The notes: a model not told the origin generated them from the letters alone. DNA of 63,001 nt from Azolla pinnata (GCA_037176905.1 JBBBWG010011111.1:163790-226790); one strand, 5' to 3'. Counted from the stretch's first letter, positions 44,279 through 57,008 are shown. A program made the numbers and translations.

Positions 44279-45456
44279 TTCTTGTAGAACTGGCTCTTAT
44301 TTTGGTTGATGTCATCAAAGAGAAACTAATGTCACTCATGGGCTATTGTTTCAACAATGAGCTCAACTCACATAAGTGACTCCTACAAAGAGTACAATGG
44401 GTCTTTAAATTGGAGATTCTCATCATTCTTGATTGTGAAGGCATGGACCTCGGATCGCACCATAGCTTGGTTCCCTGAAATTGTGAAAGACAAGGCACCT
44501 TAAAAGGCATTAAACCAATGGATACAAGTTGGAGCCCAAAGTGCAGGTCAATGCATTCATGCTCTTATGATGTATGTGAAATAGTCGCAGATGAAGTTTA
44601 TGTCATTGTAAAGTCCATACACTGTCTATTTCACCTCAATCTAAATTTTGTTGCAAGGTTATTTAGCTGCCAAAAACTCTTTATGTTTCAGCTACCTTTC
44701 ATTTATGTTTCGCGTCAAAACCCTCTACAATCAATGTAACTTCGAACTTGAAATATATGTACCTTTCATTTATGTCTTTATGCATTGGGGAATATAATGT
44801 TTTTGAATCGTTTGGAACTAGATATCAAGCTACAGTGGGATACTTGCCCAAGATGATGATGAGGCTTTTTAGTGCTCAAATATACACAGCTTGATTTATT
44901 CCATATATAATAATTTACAAATAGGGAACCTTGTAAGATACCTTGGTCAATGTAAGATCGAGAATTTTGTTCCTCTCAAAATTCAAAATAATATTAGGGT
45001 CTAAGAGAATGTACCCATAAGTTATATTATCTTATGGAATGGAGTGATTAGGTCATGTACTCAAATGATTGAACATAAGAACCCATGACTAAGATTGTGT
45101 AGATCAAACTACAGTAGTAAGATCGAAATTCATGCTAGGGTGAGCCTTCAACGCAATGTTAAGTACATGCAATGAACGGAAAGGATCGTTGGGTGCCAAT
45201 GGATGGTTATGGAACTGCCGTTTCTTTATGTGTCTCCGTCCATTGCTATCACAAGCATTATGTATCTTCTTTAATAGAGCATGCAATCCACACCATCTTG
45301 GAGCTCATGAATTGCGCAATGAGATGGTCAATGTCCATCTACAACATGTTGGTTCCTCATGTACATATAGATTCATACAAGGCGAGGTTACTCTTTTGAT
45401 GGAGGAGCTTCCTGTCCATGTCCAACACGTTAGAATACATGGGATTGGGTTATGAT

Positions 45457-45650
45457 TCTATTGAATGAGCTGGGGAGAAAATACTGAATTGTAAGATTAA
45501 GTGTCTATTTGGATTATAAGATCCAATATTATGACATCGTGACATTCGAGGTTTGAATTTGTCTATTGAATGAGCTAGGGAGAAAATACTGAATAGTAAG
45601 ATTAAGTGTCTATTTGGATTATAAGATCCAAAATTATGACATTATAGCTT
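45457..45650. repeat. 105-bp tandem duplication
   Basis: tctattgaatgagct starts at 45457 and 45562, followed in both by gggagaaaatactgaat and a long block ending gattataagatccaa. The copies are about 95% identical, so the duplication is recent. Confidence 0.9.
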
Positions 45651-46639
45651 TACTTCGTTTACAATTGAATTTGTGATCTCAACAACTCAACAAAACAAAT
45701 GCTATTGAAACGTAAAGAAAATAGTGCATTATATTTGTGAAAAATCTTGATATTCTCTCGTAACTGTGTATGGAACCTTATGGAATCGTCCAAAACCTTA
45801 GAATGTTTTTGGAGTATTGATAAGCATATATTAAACTACGTATAAATACTTGCAATCTTCTTGATTTTTACGAAAAGAATGGGCGTCGACTGATGCATGT
45901 GTTCGCCTTGTTCAATTTATTGAGCCTTCGGCATGAATCAAGAATGACCTGAATGAAACGAGTCGAGTTTTACGTACGACTCATGTGCAAGAAGTACACA
46001 AAATTGAGTTATAATTTTGCTGAATGCATTCGGAGTGATGTATGTGAAATATCGAGGTTGTAAAGTTTAAATTCATGACACAAAGAATCTATCCTATTAT
46101 ATTTGGCAGAATATTCTTTCGATAGAATCTCTTGGAATCTTCTAGGGCATTATATTCTAATGTCGAGAAATTTTCGCAGGCGCAAATGCATGCCGTGAAA
46201 TACAAATAAAATGTGTGTGAATCACGAATAAAATGCTTGTAACTCGTTTGATTTACGTTAAAACGAGCGCTAATACATCGACCCATCAGATTGATCATCT
46301 TGTTCCATTTCAATCTGCTCGTCACCTTTGTCGACATCTTTCATGGCACTCCTAGCTTTGTCGACATCTTTCATGGCACATGTTCTGCTCGTAGTTTAGC
46401 TGATTATGCTCCATCATATAATCTGCGACCAGGTGCACCAAAGGGCATCTCGAGCTGCAATGTACATCACATGCCAGGACTGACAGATCGAAGCAGCGAT
46501 TGCATGAATCACAACTCGTCGTAAATGCATAAACGGTTCAAGTACACACCTCAGCACAAGATACATTAGCACAACTAACCAGTCGTACGATGTATGGCAT
46601 GCGATACATATACACGTATAGAGCAGAATCGGATACATA

Positions 46640-46890
46640 TAGACAAGCATACAATGCCACACATACACATAGGGGCATAAGCATACACCATACGCATACG
46701 AATGCGCATACACATACACATACGCATACGCATACGAATGCACATACACATACGCACACGCAAACGCATACGCATACGCATACGCATACGCATACGCATA
46801 CGGTCTTCTTCTTCTTCTTCGTCTTCTACTTCGTCTTCTTCGTCGTCGTCTTCTTCTGCTTCATCTTCGTCTTCTTCGCCTTCCATCCAT
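46640..46890. repeat. (CATACG/CATACA)n and CTT/CGT microsatellites
   Basis: Hexanucleotide repeats up to 46800 run directly into a (CTT/CGT) pyrimidine-rich tract ending near 46890, just upstream of the GH28 transcript leader. Confidence 0.9.
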
Positions 46891-47017
46891 CCTTTCCTTT
46901 CCTTTCCATTCCTCTCTCGTTCGTTCGTTCGTTAATTCTCCTTCTCCGTCCCCATCTCTCTTGCTGATCTTATGTGCGTGGTTTCATCTCGCCGTCTCCT
47001 GCCTTTGCTCCAACCTC

Positions 47018-50000
47018 ATGAAGAAGCCTCTCCGGGTAACTCTCTCTCTCTCTCTGTGCTTCTAAATGTGAGAAAATACAGTTCTCATTTCAGTAATCTC
47101 TGTCTGTTTGGATCTAGGGTTAGGGTAAGAACTAAGGATAGGGCTAGAGCTTTAGGGTTTTCTTCCTTCCGTCCTTCCGTCGTCGAGTTTTGTGTCATTT
47201 TTTTGTGTTATTTCATTTCTTCCCCAGATTTGGGACCTAAAATCTCCCCTTTTTGCTGTAATCTATATCCTTTCCTCATGTCTGCACTTTTTTCTGCGTT
47301 GAAATGGGTTAATGTATGTGGACAGAAACATCTAATGATCTAAAACATGACCGGGAAGAAAAGCCTTTCGATCCATCCACAGCAAAGAAAAATTTGTAGA
47401 GGAACCTCTGTTTAAACTTTATGCTTAACCCGATGCACGCCATAGCCGTGCCTTCTTCTCTTCTGACATTGCTGATTATAGAACCTTTAGTCTCTATCCT
47501 CATATATAAAAGTTCCATAGACAAAAGATGCAATTTGGAGACAAGAAACAGAGACTGTTGAGAACTTTACATAAACAAACGATGAATTTTGTAGGCGAAA
47601 AATAAGCTGTTTTGATCTTATCACGCCATATCATCATCATCATCAACTTTACCATTGCTATCATTCTCATTCCCATCAATGCAGGGAGGGAAGGGCCTTT
47701 GTCATCACAGCCAACAAAACCATCATCAACATTGTCTTCACCGGGTTATTCACCATCATCAGACTCGTTTCCTTCTGTTTTTACTCCTGCTGGTTCTTCA
47801 TCTTCTGGTCCAGACATGTCCGCTAATGGGTGCAGAGACATCGACAGGGATGTCCTCCATAGCTTCCGAGGAGAAGGCAATGAAAGAGAAGAAGAGATTC
47901 TGGTCTCGTGAATCCATGTCCATGCTCATTAGCATGGATTATATCTGCAACAATGCTGGTGTCAGAGCCACGTACCCAAGACCACATTCTGTTTCGATAG
48001 TGGAATTTGGAGCTATCGGAGATGGAATCACCCTCAACACCCATGCCTTTCAGAATGCCATCTTCTACCTTCATTCCTTTGCTGACAAAGGAGGAGCTCA
48101 GCTCTATGTCCCCTCTGGGAGATGGCTCACAGGAAGTTTCAACCTCACTAGCCATCTGACATTGTTCCTTGAGAGAGATGCAATCATACTTGGATCACAG
48201 GTAATTGATCCATGCACACATACATATAGACCGAAATATGTTTGTGTATATATTTATGTTGGCATATTTATACATGTATTTTTCGTGATGTTTGGTTTTG
48301 TATGTGCATGCCTATATTTGTGTACACGTATGTTATATTGTACTTGCATGCATGTATATATGTATACATGTAGGTATATATGAACGTATGTATGTAGATA
48401 TGCATGTATGCATGTGTATGTTTTGTGCTTGTATACGTCTTATGCATATCTGTTATTGTTTTCTTTTAGTGATAGAATAATCCCTGTCAAAACCTCATAA
48501 AATTCAAATTTTCTGAAATGATGACCTGTATTATATGGAAAAATAATGCTAGATTCAACCTTGAATAACCAATGCAGATGCTAGCTTTAGACATGCTGTC
48601 AATAGTTTAATGAAATAAGCTGATATTAGTTTTATTTAACATGCTGTCAAAAGTCTTAGATGGCTAAGAAGTGTGTTCTCCTGTTTGCTTCATTCATACA
48701 TGAGGGAGTGAAGGGTTACATTTCACATAGGCAACATACAGCTTTAATTTTGAATGAAACCTGTCCGAAATCATAATGCATAGACAAAATCTGGTGTTTG
48801 GATAGCACATAAGTGCTTAAGGTACGAAGAAAATGATGAAAACAGGAACAATCTTCACACGGTTGAGGAGTATGTGCTTATTAGCATGTAAAAAATCATT
48901 GGAGACTACAACTGCACGAGAAAATCTAGGTGTTGGACTCTAGATGGCTCGGATGACCCCTCCCCAAGAGAAAAAAAAAAAATATAAAATAGTGAGAGAT
49001 TAAGAGTTTAAAGACTTGAGTTGAACTTGACGATATTTCTGGCTGAATTCATGTTCATGTTTTTCTCTGAAATGTCAACATTGAATCTAATGATTATTAG
49101 TATTTTAGATACCCACTTACGCTTCTTTTGTAAAAAGCAATACAGATTTGCCTCACTTCCTTTCAATACAAGATTGTGCTTATTTCTTTTATTTGGTTAA
49201 TTGTTGTGATTGGCTATACTAAATTGTATGTTCCTATTAAACCAGCAACTAGAGCTCCAACAATTTGGTAAATATACTAACATTAAGCAACTACCCATAT
49301 GTTGATTAAGCGATATCTTTTGAAATTTGTTCTGTTTTTCCCTCTCTGATTTCAGGACCCAACACATTGGCCAGTCATCAGTCCTCTGCCGTCATATGGA
49401 CGAGGAAGGGAGCTCCCTGGTGGAAGGCACATGGGCCTTATCTATGGGAGGAACCTCACCGATGTGATCATCACAGGTCTGTCATCTGTTTATTTTAGAG
49501 TCAGTAAAGTGTGTACCTGGGGAACGAAGCTGTACATGAAAAACTGTTTTGGTGTTTAGGTGATAATGGAACTGTGGATGGTCAAGGTGAAGTATGGTGG
49601 GAGATTGTCCGTAACAAGAGCCTGGATTACAGTCGTGGCCCCCTTGTAGAGCTTGTCGACTCAACTGATATCATCATCTCAAACCTTACATTCACGAACT
49701 CACCATTTTGGAATATACACCCTGTCTACTGCAGGTTGGACCCATGTGCAAATAAACATACAATTGTACACAATGCATGATGCAATTACACAGTGCTTAA
49801 TACTTATTATGTTTATGCGTGTTTTGTAGATTTCTCTCCCTCAACGTTTTCATTGAACATAACATACCTTCTTGTGAGTGCAGGAACGTCCTAATTCAGA
49901 ATCTTACTATTAGTGCTCCCCGTTCATCACCAAACACCGATGGAGTTGATCCAGGTAAAGTGTGTTTTTTTATCTTTAAAGAAATTGTCCTATTTTCTCT

Positions 50001-50806
50001 CTTGTCATGTCTACTGGGATGTTGGGATGAATGTGAAAAGATTCTGAGGAAGAGAAATCCCTCAGTTGTCCTTGTACATGGGTTTCCTTTGTTCCTTTCT
50101 CTATATTGACAATTCTGGCTCTTTTCATCTTTAAGACTCAAGCTCCAACGTCTGCATTAGAGATTGCTCCATTAACGTCGGTGATGATTTGATATCAATC
50201 AAGAGCGGTTGGGACGAATATGGTATATCCTATGGCCAGCCAAGCTCGAGCATCATGATCCAGAACATCGTTGGGAGCACACGATCGAGTTCAGGGATAG
50301 CCATTGGAAGTGAGATGTCAGGGGGCATCTCTAATGTATATGTAAACAATCTGGTGGTTACCCATGCATATGCCGGGGTACGCATCAAAACTGCAAGAGG
50401 GCGAGGTGGATATGTGAAAGATGTCTATGTTTCAGACATTGTCATATCGAATGCAAAGGTTGCAATCGAGCTTACGGGCTTGTATGGTGAACATCCGGAC
50501 TCTGACTATGATCCTGATGCGCTCCCAGACGTGGAAAGGATAATGATTGAGAATGTCGTGGGCACGAACATCACACTAGCAGGGAACTTCCAAGGCCTTT
50601 CAGACCTTCCTTTTCGGGGTATCTATCTCTCAGACGTGTTTGTAAATGCCACATCATCAGGCCCAATGTGGAACTGCATGTATGTAGTTGGATATTCAGA
50701 ATCTGTCTTTCCTGAGCCTTGTCCCGAACTTGAACAAGATCCGTTGAATATTCCATGTTTCTTCATCAACGACAGCAACACTAGAAGCAACTGTGATGAG
50801 CTCTAA
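47018..50806 (+). CDS. GH28 polygalacturonase-like glycosidase
   Basis: Pectin-active cell-wall enzyme family, 523 aa from six exons: 47018-47035, 47685-48200, 49356-49476, 49560-49734, 49884-49954, 50136-50806. All junctions are GT-AG and in phase. A hydrophobic stretch at residues 35-49 (FLLFLLLLVLHLLVQ) after a His-rich N-tail suggests a signal anchor or late signal peptide. The parallel-beta-helix hallmarks are VSIVEFGAIGDG, GPLVELV..TDIIISNLTF, PNTDGVD (Asp296), GDDLISIKSG (Asp317/318) and RIKTARGRGG. The GHG motif of classical polygalacturonases is replaced by SSGIAIGSE, as in a plant clade annotated only as probable polygalacturonase, so the true substrate is uncertain. The 18-nt coding exon 1 is the least secure part, but it joins exactly in phase and no other ATG precedes the hydrophobic stretch in exon 2. 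Confidence 0.9.
48201..49355 (+). other. Intron 2 of the GH28 gene
   Basis: A 1155-bp intron. A TATG/CATG-rich simple-sequence stretch occupies about 48225-48425; the rest is AT-rich with no coding sequence. Confidence 0.8.
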
Positions 50807-51431
50807 ACTAATCAAGAATGGGGATGGGGAGAAGGACGCTTCGATCAAAGAACTGTGTTATGGGAGTGATGTTCAAAGTTAAAGACACATCCTTGGGCAT
50901 TTTACATTAATTATGAGTAAGAATGCTTGTATGGAAGGAGGGGGGAAAAAGAGGAGGGATTACGCATCTTTCTCCATATATGCCTCTCTACTGATTATTG
51001 GGTCTCATTTGTCGTCAGCAGGTTTTTTGCTGCAGTATATGTTATTAAAAAGATATGCATACATATTGGCTCTCTTATCTATATTATAGACTGATGTATA
51101 CACGTGGTGAAAACACCACCATCCAAACAGAAGCACAAAGAATTTTTACATTGCTGTATTACCAGTGCGAGCGGGGCTTTGTGAAGCAAGTGAAAGATGC
51201 AGAGAAAGAGACAGCAGTATCCAATCATTCATTGAGCAAGAAAAGCAAGCTTGGGCCTTTATTTGCTTGTTTTGTATTCTGTCCACAACAATAATGGGGA
51301 TTTATTTCCCCCTTTGTATTGGGTAATAAAATTTTCTCTTCGCATTTTCGGATTTCTCAGACTTAAAGCAAGGGAGATGTGGTTACTGGTGAGTGAAGAA
51401 AAAAGCTGTGGAGATGACCCTGCTTTCCATA

Positions 51432-51975
51432 TTGGGGAGCCTTTGTAAAAAAGAAAGAAGATGGAAATGTTATCAGAAAGTCAGACTGAAAAATGATCAC
51501 TTATTTCTATTCACAACTCTTGCTAAGATTGCAATATATTGATCTTATGGTGTCCTATTCGGAGCCATGATTCCAGGTTCCATTAGAACATTCATTCTCA
51601 GCAGTTATTCTGTTATAATGCAGTCAGTGATATGGTGCTCTTTGTTGAGCAATGAATTTTGCTTTGATGCATCTACAATCTAAATTTGTATGCAGATATC
51701 CAACCATGTTGGAGAGCTTATGTAGAAAAGAACGAAGAGGGAAATGTTATCAAGATTGGACTGGAATCATCACTTATTTGGATTCAAACTCTTTTGCTAA
51801 GATTGCAAAATATATTGATTGATTTTTATTTTGGAGTCATGATTTCATTAAAATGCTCGGATGCATTGATCGATCTTATGGTATTGTTTCGAGCAATTAT
51901 TCTGTTGTGATGCAGCTGGTGATATGGTGTTTGTTGTTGAGCTATGAATCTGCTTTGATGCATCTACACAACAGA
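51432..51975. repeat. Two-copy ~270-bp tandem duplication
   Basis: Copies start near 51432 and 51703. Shared ordered blocks include ggaaatgttatca, tttgctaagattgcaa, cgatcttatgg-like, ttattctgtt(a/g)t(a/g)atgcag, gtgatatggtg and gctttgatgcatctaca. Identity is roughly 75%, with indels. Confidence 0.75.
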
Positions 51976-52212
51976 ATAATTGCAGATATCTATTGAATCC
52001 ATCCATTCGCGTGTCGAAACGTGTAGGCCAACCACTCGGATGGGTCTCTTGGTTTGCACACTTCTTGTGCACGAAATGGAAACGGTGACCTAATCGTGGC
52101 CAGAATCCACGCTGCTCCGATCGTCAGCATGTTGTGTCTTTGGTTTCGATAAAAGACCAACCAGAAAGCCAGTCGTTTACTCTCTATCTGTAAGGAAGGT
52201 AATGTGCTGATG

Positions 52213-52460
52213 CCAAGTCTCCCAAATGTATCTACGCATTCTGGGTTCTGACTCTTGAATTCCAAGTCTCCCAAATGTATCTGCGCAACTCTGGGTTCTG
52301 ACTCTTGAATTCCAAGTCTCCCAAATGTATCTGCGCAATTCTGGGTTCCGACTCTTGAATTCCAAGTCTCCAAATGTATCCGCGCAATTCTGGATTCGAA
52401 CTCTTGAATTCCAAGTCTCCCAAATGTATCGCCGCAATTCTGGGTTTCTGACTCTGGAAT
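52213..52460. repeat. ~50-bp minisatellite, five copies
   Basis: ccaagtctcc begins at 52213, 52262, 52312, 52362 and 52411. Each unit continues caaatgtatc..cgcaattctgggttc.gactcttgaatt. There are no unique spacers, so it is a minisatellite and not a CRISPR. Confidence 0.95.
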
Positions 52461-52813
52461 CCCAGAGTTTGCTCCTCGAAGCTCCGAAAGATACGGCGCA
52501 AAATGAGATGGACTCTTTCTATGTCGAGCCTGTATCGTATTTACGTCTGCATCGGCCTTCTGGTATACGCATTGTGTCGGGATACGATGCTTGTACACGT
52601 ACCGTCTGCGCAAGTGTATCTATGTTTGCGACGGCGAACGACGGCATGAAGGACCGGACCTTTGCATGTATGTGCACAGGTATTTGTACGGGCCTGCGTA
52701 CGTGGTATTTGTACGCACGTAGCGCATACGTATTCGTATACTTCTGGGTATACGGGACGTATACGCTTCCGTATACGTGCAGAGAGGGGGGAGTCACCTG
52801 CTTCGGCCCTGCC

Positions 52814-52852
52814 ATGGCGAGCTCGGAATCTAGGGTTTCGCTTCCTGCGTAA
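52814..52852 (+). promoter_or_regulatory. Upstream ORF (12 codons) in the RING-gene leader
   Basis: ATGGCG... to TAA encodes MASSESRVSLPA, 94 bases before the RING start. Its surroundings (ccATGGCG then tagggtttcgcttcc) resemble the main start region (ccATGGCG then ctagggtttcccc), as if the start segment had been duplicated. It could restrain translation if it is in the mRNA; that is inference. Confidence 0.35.
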
Positions 52853-52945
52853 CGCGTGCGTCTGTTCTCTGCAGATGTTTCGCGGACCAGAGAGCCGCAG
52901 AACAATCGTATGCGCGGCGGTCAGCCTCTGTTTTCTGTAGCAACC

Positions 52946-53785
52946 ATGGCGTCTTGCCCAGCCATGGAAGCTAGGGTTTCCCCATCCGCGTCGTCTTCGT
53001 CATCGTCGTCGTCGTCGCCTTCATCTCTAGCCCCGAGAAATGCTCCATCCCGGAGTTCTTGCCCCATCTGCTTAGGCAGCGTCTCAGGTGAGGCTTTCTT
53101 GGACCCTTGCTTCCATTCGTTCTGCTTCCACTGCATCCTTCAGTGGACGGAGATCGTGTCTGCTCACCCCTCCCTAGAAGGAGAGACATATCTGGAGTGC
53201 CCTCTCTGCAAAAAGCGGAGCTCTTGCATCGTTCACGACGTTGCTCAAGGCACTTTCCAGCGTTTCTATCCCTTTGGGAACCCCCATAGCTCGGCAACGA
53301 ACCGCTTTTCTCTCTCGAGATCCCACTATCGGAGGCTGTATGTGTATCAACATAAGCTTCACGAGGCCATGGCGTATGCAATTTGTCAGAGCTTACAGAC
53401 AAGTGAGAAGCTCAACAAGAACAGGAGGAATGACCAGTTTCCACCCTTGCGGAACAGGAACTTGGTTCTGCAATGGCTCCAGAGAGAGCTTCAATCTCTC
53501 TTGCGGGAAGAAGATGTGAATCTCATCACACAGCACGTGATAGGTGTCTTGGAGTACTTTGTTGGTAAAAAGGAATGGAGATCTTGGAAAGCTTCCATGG
53601 CAGAAACAGTTCGGCCTTTCATTGTTGATCATGCAGATGCGTTCTGTGATGAATTAGAGAATTTCCTCTTCACTGGTTTGAACATGGAAAGTTACGACGA
53701 GATAGTCAAACAGGTTGTCGAAACACATGTCCACAGGCACACAGAAGCTGTTGATGTAGAGGAAGAAACATTGCGGCCTTCGTAA
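52946..53785 (+). CDS. RING-type E3 ubiquitin ligase, Topors-like
   Basis: Intronless, 279 aa. A Ser-rich N-terminus is followed by a C3HC4 RING: CPIC near residue 40, the CFHSFCFHC block, and CPLC near 86, with a slightly long spacer before the last pair. Downstream, a helical domain (VLQWLQRELQSLLREEDVNLI, then ITQHVIGVLEYF) matches the conserved region after the RING in plant proteins annotated as Topors-like E3 ligases. I name the family from that combination. Substrate is unknown. The ATG at 52946 has an ideal context (caaccATGG); a second in-frame ATG at 52910 would add 12 residues. There is no transmembrane segment. Confidence 0.85.
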   Translation: MASCPAMEARVSPSASSSSSSSSSPSSLAPRNAPSRSSCPICLGSVSGEAFLDPCFHSFCFHCILQWTEIVSAHPSLEGETYLECPLCKKRSSCIVHDVAQGTFQRFYPFGNPHSSATNRFSLSRSHYRRLYVYQHKLHEAMAYAICQSLQTSEKLNKNRRNDQFPPLRNRNLVLQWLQRELQSLLREEDVNLITQHVIGVLEYFVGKKEWRSWKASMAETVRPFIVDHADAFCDELENFLFTGLNMESYDEIVKQVVETHVHRHTEAVDVEEETLRPS

Positions 53786-55616
53786 TGTATAATGTATGTA
53801 TGTATTTACGAGGTTTCCCTGCGAGAATAGTTCGATTCTTTATTCCTCTACAATTCTTTGGCTGGTGACTGTTTTGATCCATGTATATGATGGGTTTGTG
53901 AGATGGAAAGAAGAGAGAAATATTTTGGTCTAAGTTTTCTGTATATATAAGTGCAAAGCTCGCACCTTTCTTTTCGGACAACTGCGATGAGTAAATATGA
54001 AAGACCATATCAACAATGATCATCTAATATGCCTTGATCAGTTTTTGTTTGTAGATGTTGTCTCAAAGCACAGGCTACAGCACAAGCATACTTGCTCTTT
54101 CTCTCCTCCTGAATCAAAGGGGGAAGATCTTCTGCACAGGAACTTTATTTGGATTGCGTACTCACAACTGTGATGGATGGGCTTCTTTAGGAAGCAACTC
54201 TATTGATTGGATGAGTATAAACACTCGGACGATGCTCCAACAGATGATTCAAACGAGGAAACGAAGTTCTTATAAGTCGAGATTGCACAGGCTGGACTGT
54301 AGATATGATAGGTACAAAAATGGAGATGCAATTACATCTGAAAGAGATGTTTTTCGGCAGAGATCTTCTTTCTCATCCTACCAGAAAGTGTTTGGATGGA
54401 TGAAGTGCAGCAGAAACGTTTGTGAAATGCCTAGTGCTAAAGAAACGTTTGTATAAATGGAAGGGTTAATTAGACTCCAACTTCCTTTCAGCAGATGGTA
54501 AATCAGTTTGTTTACATTGCCCTGCTCCTGGAATTCTGCAAGGCTCCTCATGCATTGTTTGGTGTTAAGAGCATAATCAGAACTCGGTTAGTACAGTAAC
54601 CAGCCATTTGCCTCACTGGTTGAGATGTGGAATTCAGGTTCATAAAAGAAACAAGGAGCTCAATACGAACTGGTACAAGTTTTACCTGCCGATGACGCAA
54701 ATGCAGATACAGGTTTTTGTTCAGATACTGGAGCAAATGCAATCGATAATCTTTGTTAGTTTCGATCCGTTTGATTCTTCTTTTTTGCTGAAAGTACACA
54801 CTGTTGGATCATATTTATTAGCGTGCTGGAGTCCAAACCTGGATATTGCATCTCACCTTCAATTTACTTGTCCAATCCACAGATTATGCTGGACAGCAGC
54901 TTGTTGGTGCATTGGCTCTAGATGACCTGATGGATGATGAAAATAGGGGAAATGCTGTTGTTCCTCTTCCGGTGATAATAATCCATTGCAGAAGCAAAGC
55001 TATTGATGGATTTGCTTTCAAAGCTTGGGAAGGATAGAGCACCAGAGACGGCAGGATTTATTTTTTGGCGGATCGTGTTTGGACGGGGGATCTGATCGCA
55101 GAACGGTGATCAAATGTCAAACCAATAAGGGTATACCCCTTTTTGGTTGTGCTACCTGAGGCATAGCTAAGAAGATTAGTGAAGCACTCAAATCTTGGTC
55201 TGAAGACAAGTCAGAGCACAACACCGCACATGTGCAGCATTGCTCTAGCTGAAGTTTTACAGGAGATTTTGAGCTAGATCTTGTCCAATCCAAGGCAGAG
55301 ATGTTGAGGCATATCAGATGAAACGTGACAATCTAAATCGGATCGAGTCTTTGAGGAATCCAAACTTCTCTCAGTAATTAGGATTCCTCCATGTCCAATT
55401 TGGATAGCTAATTCTATGCGAGTGATTATGTATGAGGTGTGGATCTGTTTTAGTCTTTGCCTAGACTTGTCTATGCATAGCTTGATTGTCTTAAGCTGAT
55501 CGATATTTCAGATTTTATTGTGTTGGATTCCTCTCAGAAGCAACCGTCTGAACTATTTCCAGAGTTTTGCGAGATTGTTTGGAAGGTAGCTAGCTATAAT
55601 CCTATGGTTTGAGTGT

Positions 55617-55720
55617 GGGCGGTAAAGACAAAAACAGGCACAAAACACACATGGCCAATTATCCTTAACCCCTTTCAGTAAGTGGAAACACTTTTTCGAG
55701 TGACGATCGTTATTGTAAGG
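55617..55720. repeat. Dispersed repeat, copy 2
   Basis: Corresponds to 32215-32305: gcggtaaagacaa, attatccttaacccctttcagtaag, actttttcgag and gatcgttattgtaaggat occur in the same order and orientation with small insertions. Confidence 0.6.
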
Positions 55721-57008
55721 ATTTGGCGAACGATGAACAGGCTAACGATTGGAAGATGTCTAGGCATAAACAGATTATCAGTTCGACCGGATTTGTGATC
55801 GCAGCAGATTGCGAAGGCTTTGGACCCCGAGAAACTGGAGAAACAAGTATCAGGACAACAGAGCTGGAAGATGCGTCTATTCTACGTTTTCCTAGTCAGT
55901 AACAAAGCAGACAAAACCCTTGTATCAGGCCTCTCTTTCGCGTAGCGGCTCCGGATTTTACAGAAGTTGGTCAACCGAACGTTGGGAGCAGATAAATCGA
56001 CAAGGGCCTACCCACATCTCCGTGCTTTCGTTTTTTGGAGAGGCTTTGGATGGCGAAAGACAGAGGCCACATGGAGGCCCCATTCGCAAGACTCGTCGGG
56101 AAATCGTGCATGTTTTTCTCATGAATCATGTTGCTCCAGAGCGAATGCAACAGTGCCATCATCTACAAATGGATTCGCAGAGCTTATCCCATCCCATCGC
56201 ATCCAACCAGCATTCTCTGCTCTACGTTCTTTCTCCATCCCCTTTCTTCTGTCTGGGGCATCGCATGGATCGTATGTATGTAGATTATAGATGTACATAC
56301 ACTCCGCATGGGTCAAACGTTACATTTTGCATGCAGATGTCCGTGTCCATGTCTGCGCCTGCGTCGGCCTCCTGCTTGCTTTCTTTGCCCTGTTTGTCTG
56401 TTCTGTTCTGTCGCGAGACCTTTCAGTACGATCGTCTGCGTTATTACGTTAGCTGTGATGCCTGGCATTATATGGGCGATGATGGCAAAGCCTGATCGAA
56501 GGCTATGACTTTGCATGCATATCAGATGCGTTTACCGGGCAGCCTGCATGATATTCAGGCTTAGATTTACAAATGGTGATTGAGGAGGCATGTGTTGTTG
56601 TAATCACAGACAGTTTGATGCCCACAATCCTAAAGAGCTCGCAACTGTTTTCGATCGGATCAAATGATCAATCAGCCGATTAAAATATCATAACCCCCCC
56701 CCCCCCAGCATCGACCCCATTTTCGAGCACAATTTCATTTGGAGGATGCCTTGCTCGATCGATTCTTCTTTTTCTTCTTATTATTATAGATGAGTGGATG
56801 CACAAGCACTATTGTACGCTTTGTCTCGTGGGTCATATTGGCCTGAGCAGACGTTAATATATCTTTCTTTCTTTTTGTTAGGTGCTGTTTTTTTTTTCAA
56901 GGGGCAATTTGCTCTCTCATATTACCGACTCTGCTGTAATTTGCGATCTCGGCTGACCATGAAAAACATTGCGATTGCAATCACAATAATAGTGGTGGTA
57001 ATAATAGT

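Larger units (their letters stand above)
44279..47017. other. Gene-free region between DEN1 and the GH28 gene
   Basis: No conserved coding sequence is visible. A ~100-codon frame at 45156-45455 has no recognisable family. Present are a 105-bp tandem duplication (45457-45650), a 30-bp duplication (46327-46379), CATACG-type and CTT/CGT microsatellites (about 46640-46890), then the leader of the GH28 gene from about 46900. Confidence 0.6.
50807..52945. other. Intergenic region with two tandem arrays, then RING-gene leader
   Basis: It contains the GH28 3' UTR, a ~270-bp two-copy duplication (51432-51975), a 50-bp minisatellite (52213-52460), a gtatacg-rich stretch (about 52700-52785) and a short upstream ORF (52814-52852). 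I see no other gene. Confidence 0.6.

Noticed and set aside
45156-45455. 99-codon plus-strand frame between DEN1 and the GH28 gene
   Set aside because: Alternative frames over the same DNA are equally open and none shows a known motif; not enough to call a gene or element.
52213-52460. CRISPR-like regular repeat spacing
   Set aside because: Units are contiguous with no unique spacers, and the sequence is a plant nuclear genome; it is a minisatellite.
54055-54456. 133-codon plus-strand frame after the RING gene
   Set aside because: No domain, no splice partners and no link in phase to the RING gene, which already ends in a proper stop.
55920-56495. 191-codon plus-strand frame
   Set aside because: Composition is unlike a structured protein and no family is recognisable; probably chance.
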